Part shown: positions 16,880 to 24,273 of the stretch, in pieces
Layout: each line of letters starts with the position of its first letter
Numbering within the stretch: position 1 is the stretch's first letter
Assembly (NCBI GenBank): GCA_002419465.1
Contig: DIGE01000019.1
Span: 164,745 to 228,744, forward strand
DNA from: Geobacter sp. UBA5730
GTDB lineage: Bacteria; Desulfobacterota; Desulfuromonadia; Geobacterales; Pseudopelobacteraceae
Reading direction: 5' to 3'
DNA: 64,000 bases
Program-made: the position numbers and the translations under genes
Notes under the pieces: generated by a model
Database searches by the model: none
What the model was told of the DNA's origin: nothing
Seen by the model: the letters and a program-made list of their open reading frames with translations, nothing else

Positions 16880-18127
16880 ATGACCGCCAACCAGCGCCAT
16901 CCCTTAGGCAGTCCCAGCTTCCTCTGCTATTTCAGCTCCCGCACCATCTCGCTGTTGGGTGATACGATCCACTACATCGCCCTGATGTCCCTGATCTACC
17001 AACAGACCCGCTCCCCCCTGCTGCTGGGCGGGGCACTGGTCACCATCCAGTCGTCTCAGATCATCTTTGACCTTTTTTCAGGAATAGCCGCCGACCGCTG
17101 GAACCGCAAATGGACCATGATCGCCTGCGATGCCTACCGTGCCGCCGCCGTCATCGCCATCCCGTTCGTGCTCCCCTCAACCGGCCTGCTGTTCCTGCTG
17201 CTGTTTTCCATGGCCTGTGCCGAATCGTTCTACAACCTGGCCCGCGCCTCGCTGCTGCCCGACCTGCTACAGGGTGAACAGCAGCTGGTGCAGGCCAACT
17301 CGCTGTTGCAGGCGGCAACCACCATCGTCATGATTGCTGGCCCGCTGCTGGCCGCTGCGGTGGTGGTCAACTACGGCACCACCGCGGCGTTCCTGCTGGA
17401 CGGTGGCAGCTTTCTGCTGGCCGGCCTGCTGATCATGCCGCTCAAGGACCGGCAGGCGCGCATCGTCCGCATTAAAGACGGCATATTCAAAGAGCTGGCA
17501 GACGGCTACCGCTACTTTGTGAGACAACCGCAAATCGTCGGGATTGCGATCACCACCAGCCTGCTCTTGAGCGCCATGTTCCTGCCGATGAGCCTGAAGA
17601 TCGTCTTTGCGGATCAGTTTATCGCCGGGCAGGGCTTTGATGCCACCAGCGTGTTGGGTTATCTCAGTACTGCCAGTGGTCTGGGGGGCTTGCTCGGTGC
17701 GGCGCTGCTGCCGAAACTGACGCGGCACCAGGCGGTCTGGAAAATGATCGTGCTCGGTGCCGTCTGTGCCAGCATCGAGCTGTTCTGCTTCAGCGTTGCA
17801 AGTGATCTGTCGCTGCTCTTGGCAGCCACGCTACTCTCCGGCTGTGCCTTCAGCTTGGTGAATGTTCCGGCCACCAGCCTGCTGCAGCTGAGCGCAACCG
17901 ACGAGATGCGCGGCAAGGTCTTGGCCCTGTACAGCGTGCTGCTGTCGGGCATCACCACCCTGGCCGTGCTGGCCGGCGGTTTCGCCGGCACTGCCATCGG
18001 CCTGCGGCCGGTCTACCTGATGGCCGGCCTGCTCTGCCTGGCGGCAGGCTACGCCGCCTTTATGCTGCTGCGCCACCAGCCAGCAGCCACTTATCCCTCG
18101 CCATGCAACACAAACACACCCCAGTAG
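16880..18127 (+). CDS. MFS transporter, probable exporter of the modified peptide
   Basis: This 415-residue integral membrane protein has about 12 hydrophobic helices and the MFS motif-A region DLFSGIAADRWNRK between helices 2 and 3. Its overall type resembles the EntS/MFS_3 group of exporters. It starts 24 bases after the ATP-grasp stop on the same strand, and I infer that it carries the product of that enzyme out of the cell. A protease domain for leader removal is not fused to it, and none is encoded next to it. Its last 37 bases overlap the 3' end of the convergent CHAT gene, so the final residues (SPCNTNTPQ) are encoded opposite the CHAT C-terminus. Confidence 0.85.
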   Translation: MTANQRHPLGSPSFLCYFSSRTISLLGDTIHYIALMSLIYQQTRSPLLLGGALVTIQSSQIIFDLFSGIAADRWNRKWTMIACDAYRAAAVIAIPFVLPSTGLLFLLLFSMACAESFYNLARASLLPDLLQGEQQLVQANSLLQAATTIVMIAGPLLAAAVVVNYGTTAAFLLDGGSFLLAGLLIMPLKDRQARIVRIKDGIFKELADGYRYFVRQPQIVGIAITTSLLLSAMFLPMSLKIVFADQFIAGQGFDATSVLGYLSTASGLGGLLGAALLPKLTRHQAVWKMIVLGAVCASIELFCFSVASDLSLLLAATLLSGCAFSLVNVPATSLLQLSATDEMRGKVLALYSVLLSGITTLAVLAGGFAGTAIGLRPVYLMAGLLCLAAGYAAFMLLRHQPAATYPSPCNTNTPQ

Positions 18128-21100
18128 AACGGATTGGCGTACCTGCTGCGCATCTGCTCACGGGCCAGCTTGAGGGCCTGGGCGTGGGGCAACCCCTGCT
18201 TCAGGTAGCCGTAGAAATAGGACACATACTCCACCGCCGGTTCCGAGGCCACCTCCCACAGACTTACCACCACACTGCCGGCGCCGGCCGACTGGAAGGC
18301 CCGGGCGAAATTGACCACTCCCTCCCCTTCCACCTCTTTGCCAACACCGGTCACACAGGCCGAAAGCATCACCAGGCGGGCACTGAGCCGCAACTCCAGC
18401 ACCTCGCTTAAGGTCAGGAACCCGTCGTTGCCGCCCTGTTTGCCCTGCTGGCTAAGCAGGATAAACGGCTCGTTCACCTCGCGGATCAGACCTGGCAGCG
18501 AGGCGTGGGTGGCAAAGTGCAGGTAACGATAGTCCCCCAGCGGCGACCGTTTCAGCATCGCTTCGCTGGCCTGTTGACGCAGCAGCACATCAGGCGGCTG
18601 CACGGCCGTGTCCAGCAAGGCCGCAACCCGGCGCACCTCGGTCTCGGTCTCCGGCAGCGGCGGAAACAGGATCTGCTGGCCGTGCTGCTTGGGGGTGATG
18701 GCCAAGCCGCGGAACCCCTGCGCAACCCCACCTGACGAACCAAAATCCGGGTTTCCCAGTGCAAACAGTGTACGGGACGGTTGACCTGACGGCAGGGTGC
18801 GCTTCAACGACAGCAGGCTGGCCGACTGGTAATAGGCGACGGCAAAGCGCTCTCCCAGATAGGCGCTGTCGCTGACGGACGAACCGGTGCGGCTGGCCAG
18901 TATCTCGAACGGCAAGGTCCCCAGAATGCCGTCCGGTACGATGATCAGCCGGTCCGTTGGCCGTGCCGCGGCTAGACCTTCAGCCAGCAGCAGCTGATAG
19001 AGCTCGCCTGCCCGCTGTAGCGAAAAATCCTGCGGATGGCGGTTGGTGAGCGGCTCCAGGAAGCCCTTGATCTTTTCCTCTAACACAGCCTGCTTGATAG
19101 GAATCCGCAGTACCCGCTGCACGCCGCCTTTTCTCACAATAAACAGGTAACTTGCATCCTCTCCCAGGGCATAGGCCAGCAGCAACTCATCATCAGCCAG
19201 CGGCAGTTGGTCGGCTGCCACCGGCCGTGGATAATTGATGGCCGCGTACAATGGATTGTCACGCTGCAAACGGGCCACCAGCCGTTCCAGCTGTTGATCC
19301 AGTTCACGGCGCTGCTGCTGAAACTGGGCATATTGGGCGGCACCGCCACGCAATGCCTGCTCACGGCCGGCATGCAGGGCGCTGAAACGCAGACGAAGGG
19401 ACTGTTCTTCATGCCGTTGACTCGCAGACAAGGAGGAAGATGCCACCAATCCGCGACCGCTCTCCCCCACACGCTCTATCAGGCTACGCGCCTTGATCGC
19501 CTCGCTGAAATAGAAAGCTGCTGCTGCGTTGCTCGTACCATAGGGGTGCAGCTCCGGCATGAACGGACCGCCACGCAGGGCCTGCTCTGCCACACTGGCG
19601 GTCAGTGCCCGATAGGTACGAAACCGTCCACCGCCGCCACCGGCGGTCAAAAACGAACCACGCTCGCCAACGGCGGTCCGTAACTGCTCCAGCACCTCAT
19701 AGGACCTCAAAAGGTGACGAGTTGCCCCGGCATACTCACCGCGCCCCATCAAGGCACGGCCGGTCTGCATCTCAAATTCAGCCACCACCTGATCACCAGC
19801 CATCGTTTCCGGTTTCTGCCGCTCCAGCAGTGACAAGGCCTGATCGTAGCGACTGGTCTGCAGGTAGACCTCCACCAGACCAGGGTGCCGCAACTTAACA
19901 CCACTCTTCGCAATCGGCAGGCGGCGACGTTCCTCCAGGAGCTGTTCAGCCATGGCTGCATCGCCTTTAAACAGGTGGGCTGCAGCCAGATTCGTCAGGG
20001 CCAGGGCGACATCAAGCTGATTGCCCAGGCTGCGCTTCAACTCAAGGGCCTGGCGCTGCCACGTGATCGCCTCATCGTAACGTTTGGCATGATAATGAAC
20101 CATGGCAATGTTGTTCAGGATAACGGCCATCTGCTGTTTGTCGCCCAATGCTCGATTAAGTGCCAGGGCCTCCTGATACCAGTGCATCGCTTGATCCTGC
20201 TGGCCTAATGCGGTGTGAACCTGCCCGAGGTTATTGCTGGCCGATGCCTGTAGTCCTTTGCGGCCGGTCTGTTTCGCCAGTTGTAAGGATTGCTGGTAAT
20301 AATCCCGGGCCTGTTCGTACTGACCGAGAGCCATCTGAACAACCCCAAGGTTGTTGAGGATGCTGGTCTCCACCTGTCGGTTACCCACCCTGCGCGCAAT
20401 GACCAGCGCCTCATCAAAGGCGCTCAAAGCTGTCGGTATCTTTTTCAGATCATACTCGTTCAATCCCTTGCGATTCAGGGTCGAGCAGAGCTCTTCATCA
20501 ACCTTGATGCGCCGCTGAATGGCGATAGCTTCATCATAGTAACCGGCGGCCTGCCGGTAATTACCTGACAGGTTATTGATCCAGCCCAGATTGGAAAGGG
20601 CACCCGACACCGCCAGATCGTTACGCAACTGTCGGCTTAATCCCAAAGACTCCTGCAAATCACGGATCGCCTCCTGATACCGTCCCAAGGCCCCTTTCAC
20701 GCTGGCACTATGTGAAAGCAGCAAGGCGCTCATCTCGTTCGTCGCTGACCTGCGAGACAAACTGAGTGCCTCCTCCAGTAAAGGCAACGCCTTTTGATGT
20801 TGCTCCAACCCCTTATACAGCACTGCAGCGAGGTTCAGCAGATCGTTCGTCAAATCTTCCGGCACGTTGCGCTGTCGACTCAACTGCAGGGCCTGTTCGT
20901 AGTAGCTGCGGGCCCGCTCGTTCTGGTCCAGGGCGTCATAGACCACCCCCAGGCCGTTCAGATTGGCCCAGCGGCAGTCAAGATCATCCCTGCAGAGGGT
21001 TAAAGAACGTTCAAAGAGCCGGATGGCCTGCTGATACTGTTTGGCATCAGCCGCCTTACTCCCCGCTTCCCAGAGGTTCTCCGCTTCGTTTTTACCAGCC

Positions 21101-21168
21101 CAGACAGGGCACGAAAACAGGGTTGAAAGCATCAATGCAACCAGCATTGCTGTGACCATACGGATCAT
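18091..21168 (-). CDS. exported TPR-CHAT protein (caspase-like peptidase fold)
   Basis: The 1025-residue protein begins with a signal peptide (LVALMLSTLFSCPVWAGKN). About ten TPR repeats follow in residues 30-430 (YYQQSLQLAKQTG-type helices), then a helical, Arg/Gln-rich coiled-coil region near 590-640, then a CHAT domain from about 670 to the end. The CHAT His/Cys pair is intact: His888 in HFATHAS and Cys938 in LSACVTG; the ending NPFYWGVFVLHG is classic. CHAT proteases (separase-caspase relatives) cut specific partners presented through the repeat region. It is the last of three consecutive minus-strand genes for secreted clan-CD proteins. Its partner and substrate are unknown. Confidence 0.88.
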   Translation of the reverse strand: MIRMVTAMLVALMLSTLFSCPVWAGKNEAENLWEAGSKAADAKQYQQAIRLFERSLTLCRDDLDCRWANLNGLGVVYDALDQNERARSYYEQALQLSRQRNVPEDLTNDLLNLAAVLYKGLEQHQKALPLLEEALSLSRRSATNEMSALLLSHSASVKGALGRYQEAIRDLQESLGLSRQLRNDLAVSGALSNLGWINNLSGNYRQAAGYYDEAIAIQRRIKVDEELCSTLNRKGLNEYDLKKIPTALSAFDEALVIARRVGNRQVETSILNNLGVVQMALGQYEQARDYYQQSLQLAKQTGRKGLQASASNNLGQVHTALGQQDQAMHWYQEALALNRALGDKQQMAVILNNIAMVHYHAKRYDEAITWQRQALELKRSLGNQLDVALALTNLAAAHLFKGDAAMAEQLLEERRRLPIAKSGVKLRHPGLVEVYLQTSRYDQALSLLERQKPETMAGDQVVAEFEMQTGRALMGRGEYAGATRHLLRSYEVLEQLRTAVGERGSFLTAGGGGGRFRTYRALTASVAEQALRGGPFMPELHPYGTSNAAAAFYFSEAIKARSLIERVGESGRGLVASSSLSASQRHEEQSLRLRFSALHAGREQALRGGAAQYAQFQQQRRELDQQLERLVARLQRDNPLYAAINYPRPVAADQLPLADDELLLAYALGEDASYLFIVRKGGVQRVLRIPIKQAVLEEKIKGFLEPLTNRHPQDFSLQRAGELYQLLLAEGLAAARPTDRLIIVPDGILGTLPFEILASRTGSSVSDSAYLGERFAVAYYQSASLLSLKRTLPSGQPSRTLFALGNPDFGSSGGVAQGFRGLAITPKQHGQQILFPPLPETETEVRRVAALLDTAVQPPDVLLRQQASEAMLKRSPLGDYRYLHFATHASLPGLIREVNEPFILLSQQGKQGGNDGFLTLSEVLELRLSARLVMLSACVTGVGKEVEGEGVVNFARAFQSAGAGSVVVSLWEVASEPAVEYVSYFYGYLKQGLPHAQALKLAREQMRSRYANPFYWGVFVLHGEG

Positions 21169-21200
21169 GGGGCACCTTCCCGTTTAGAACTGACAACCAG

Positions 21201-24200
21201 TTATTGCACCAAAAACAGGGTACTGTCTTTGCCAAAATCAATGATACGCGGTGTCTGAGGATGACCCAATTGTGTAGAAAGCAGAGTTGTCTGTTCCTTT
21301 GAATAGAGCCCCAGGGTTTTGACCGTCACCTTGCCGGACTGCCCGCGGTCCACACCCCTGCCATTCCTCAGCCCATCCAACAAGGTATGGGTATACAGAC
21401 CATTGCCCTGATACCCGTCCAGGGCCGACTGCAGGCTACCGGCCGAGGCATAGATATGCAGCCCCATTTTTTTGGCAAGTACTGACATGCGGGCATCATA
21501 GAGACCGCTCACGATGCTGTCCACGCCACCGGCATGGCAGGTATCGAAGATAAACAGTTGGGACAGCGATTTGATTTTTTTCGACATCTCAACAATCTCG
21601 TTAGAACTGATCAACCCGTCGGCACTGTCCAGACGGCCATTGAAGTTGCTGGTAACGGTGTAGTACTGATTTTGGAGCAGCAGTCCATGTGAGGCGTTGA
21701 AAAAGACAAAGCTGTCGCCATAGCGGACCTGTGTAGCCAGATGATCAATGGCAGCCAGTATCTGTTGCTTGCCAGCCTGCTCATTCAACAAACTGGTCAG
21801 ATGGATATTGGATGGTTTGTAGACTGTTTCGGCCTTTGCTGCCAGTAGTCCGAGAAAATCCTTGGCGTCCTTTGCTGCATACTTCAGGTTGATGCCAGGA
21901 TCACCATAGCGGTCAATGCCGACCGCAAGTATGTAGAGGTGCGGCTCTGCCACTGGGCGTGTAGAATTAAAGCGGGTTGTTGCCATGCGGCTCTGTACGG
22001 TATTGGGGGCATTGAATGCGGCAATACTGATCTCGTTTTCACCAGCAACCGGTTCCAGCTCAACACATTCATCAAACTGATCCCCCTTGGGGCGCACCAG
22101 TAACGCTCCAGGTGCCTGTTTTTCCTTCGCAACCAATGAACGCATCTCCTGATGAATGGCGCGACTGTTCAATGCTGCCAGTTTGAGTGGTCCTGTGGCA
22201 TTGTAGGCTGCCACTTCGCGGTAGAATCCATCAGATTTGATCAACTTACCATTCTGAAACAGCCGCACCTCTCCGATGCCGCCGCCACTACTTTGTGCTG
22301 AATAGCAGATCTGTACCTTTTTATCCGCGGTTGTTTGGGGAATACCGGCAAATTTCACCACTGGGGGCGGATTTTTAAGCGCGTCTTCAACGGTAATGGT
22401 GATCAGCCCTGCAATAGACTCACCCTGCAGCTTTGTAGCAACAATATCCGGACGATAAAAAACATCATAAAACTGGTCAATACCATAGACACTGCTGCCA
22501 CGCCTGATAGTTAACTGCTCATGACCACGGGGTGACGAGTTGTAATAGCCTTCCGGGGTAATCACAATCCACTCACCATCACTAAAAGCCAGAAACTCCC
22601 CTACCTCCTTGCCGGATGTCTGATCCCACAGCCGAACCGTGCCGTCTGAACTGCCGCTTGCGAGCCATTTTACCGTTTCACTGACAGCGCCTGCATTGAC
22701 CGGTGCCCGGTGGCCAACAAAAGAAAGGTCTTTTACAACAGAGTTTTTACTGACCAGGCGAAATGAGTTATCACCATTATCCACTACCAACAGACGATCA
22801 TCAGTCCGTCCCACAACCGACCTTCCGCCAGGACTCCGGTGCCGACGCCCCTGCAGATCCACCAGTTCTTCCTGTAGTCCCGATAGCAACACAGTCCTGC
22901 TGTCTGAGGTGAACTGCAGTACACGCGCCGTACCGTGCATCTGCACAACGGTTTCTCCAGCCCAGCTCGCTGCATCAAACAGTTGAAGCTTATTCATCGT
23001 AGAGAGGGCAAAACTGTAGCCATCCGGAGAGAATGCCATCATAACCGATGCCGGAGCTGTTGTACGATCAATCGGTATCGTCTTGATTAAACGGTTATCA
23101 GTATTCCATACGGTAACGCTAAACTGACCGCTCCGGTCTGCTCCGAAACTGGCAACCGTACTGCCAGAGGGAGATACTGCCAGTTTTTCAAGAAACTGAT
23201 CCGTCCGGATCAGTTTCTGCTGGTTCAGTACCAAATCAACAATGCTGGCGCTCGTACGATCCTTATCCGCAAGCACGGCGTACGCACCATTCGGCGAAAG
23301 CCCGGAGACAGCTGAACGATAGGAACGAACCAAAGCCCCCTGCTGATAATTCCAGATAAAAATCGTTTGATCGGCATTTCTGGCACTAAAAAGCGGACTG
23401 TTTTTGATATAGGCCACCTGGTTAATCCAGTTACCTTTGCCGATGGAAGCAAACACTTCTACCTCGTCACTGTCGGGACGAATCTTTTTCAGCAGCCCAT
23501 CAAGCAGTTCCTTACGCGACGGACGCATGACCTTGTCTATTTCATGTCCGTTGTTGAACAGGATGGCCGCCGGCAAAATACCGGAAATGCCATAGCGATT
23601 CACAATATCACGGCTTTTATCAACATCAATGCCAACAACCTTCAGGTCGGCATGTTCCTGTTTTACCTCCTGTATGATCGGCAGGTAGGTTTTACAGGGA
23701 ACACACCAGTTGGCATAAAAATAGACCAGTACCGGCTGTCTGGATTGCAGCACCTCCTGGTCAAATGCTTCAGAAGCAACGGTCGGCAACGAACCTATCC
23801 CTGTTGTCGCAGATGTTTGTGCAGGTCTGGCAACGACACCAGAGCCTGCAAAACCAAACAACGTATAGTTGATTCTGATCCGTTCCTTCCCACGGGCAAC
23901 CTGCAGAAGCACCTGATCTCCAGGTTTATAAGCACCAGTGGCTCCACGCAGATCAATCGGTGTCCTTATCTGCTGATCACCCACCATCAAAATCACATCT
24001 CCAGCTCGCAACCCACCTCTGGCTGGAGTTGAAACGACATAGGCCCCTTCTGCGTTTTCAAGGCCGATGAACCGGGCGTACTCTGCAGTAACAGGCTTTA
24101 CCATGATTCCCAGCGATGCACGCTCTGAAGCCAGGGCTGAAAACGGACCGGCAACATAACCAAACAGCATCAAGACAAAGACCAATAAACGTATAACAAG

Positions 24201-24218
24201 CATATTTTTCATGTTCAT
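21201..24218 (-). CDS. exported PDZ - thioredoxin - WD40-like - caspase fusion protein
   Basis: The 1005 residues start at the ATG 24218, which follows GGAG sites; an upstream frame start at 24251 has none. After a signal peptide (LLVFVLMLFGYVAGPFSALA) come a PDZ domain (about 33-115: GAYVVSTPARGG, LRAGDVILMVGD), a thioredoxin domain with the redox pair Cys172-Cys175 in NWCVPCK, a WD40-like propeller (about 260-600, DGTVRLWDQTSG), and a C-terminal caspase-like domain with a His in FFNASHG and Cys894 in DTCHAGG. The joining segment DGEWIVITPEGYYNSSPRG also occurs in the next gene, so the two are tandem paralogues. It lies 32 bp from the TPR-CHAT gene and 55 bp from the upstream paralogue. It is presumably periplasmic. 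Confidence 0.85.
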   Translation of the reverse strand: MNMKNMLVIRLLVFVLMLFGYVAGPFSALASERASLGIMVKPVTAEYARFIGLENAEGAYVVSTPARGGLRAGDVILMVGDQQIRTPIDLRGATGAYKPGDQVLLQVARGKERIRINYTLFGFAGSGVVARPAQTSATTGIGSLPTVASEAFDQEVLQSRQPVLVYFYANWCVPCKTYLPIIQEVKQEHADLKVVGIDVDKSRDIVNRYGISGILPAAILFNNGHEIDKVMRPSRKELLDGLLKKIRPDSDEVEVFASIGKGNWINQVAYIKNSPLFSARNADQTIFIWNYQQGALVRSYRSAVSGLSPNGAYAVLADKDRTSASIVDLVLNQQKLIRTDQFLEKLAVSPSGSTVASFGADRSGQFSVTVWNTDNRLIKTIPIDRTTAPASVMMAFSPDGYSFALSTMNKLQLFDAASWAGETVVQMHGTARVLQFTSDSRTVLLSGLQEELVDLQGRRHRSPGGRSVVGRTDDRLLVVDNGDNSFRLVSKNSVVKDLSFVGHRAPVNAGAVSETVKWLASGSSDGTVRLWDQTSGKEVGEFLAFSDGEWIVITPEGYYNSSPRGHEQLTIRRGSSVYGIDQFYDVFYRPDIVATKLQGESIAGLITITVEDALKNPPPVVKFAGIPQTTADKKVQICYSAQSSGGGIGEVRLFQNGKLIKSDGFYREVAAYNATGPLKLAALNSRAIHQEMRSLVAKEKQAPGALLVRPKGDQFDECVELEPVAGENEISIAAFNAPNTVQSRMATTRFNSTRPVAEPHLYILAVGIDRYGDPGINLKYAAKDAKDFLGLLAAKAETVYKPSNIHLTSLLNEQAGKQQILAAIDHLATQVRYGDSFVFFNASHGLLLQNQYYTVTSNFNGRLDSADGLISSNEIVEMSKKIKSLSQLFIFDTCHAGGVDSIVSGLYDARMSVLAKKMGLHIYASAGSLQSALDGYQGNGLYTHTLLDGLRNGRGVDRGQSGKVTVKTLGLYSKEQTTLLSTQLGHPQTPRIIDFGKDSTLFLVQ

Positions 24219-24273
24219 TGCTCCATACTCCTGCCAGCTTACAGTAGTCACCCATTACATCAAGACAACACCA

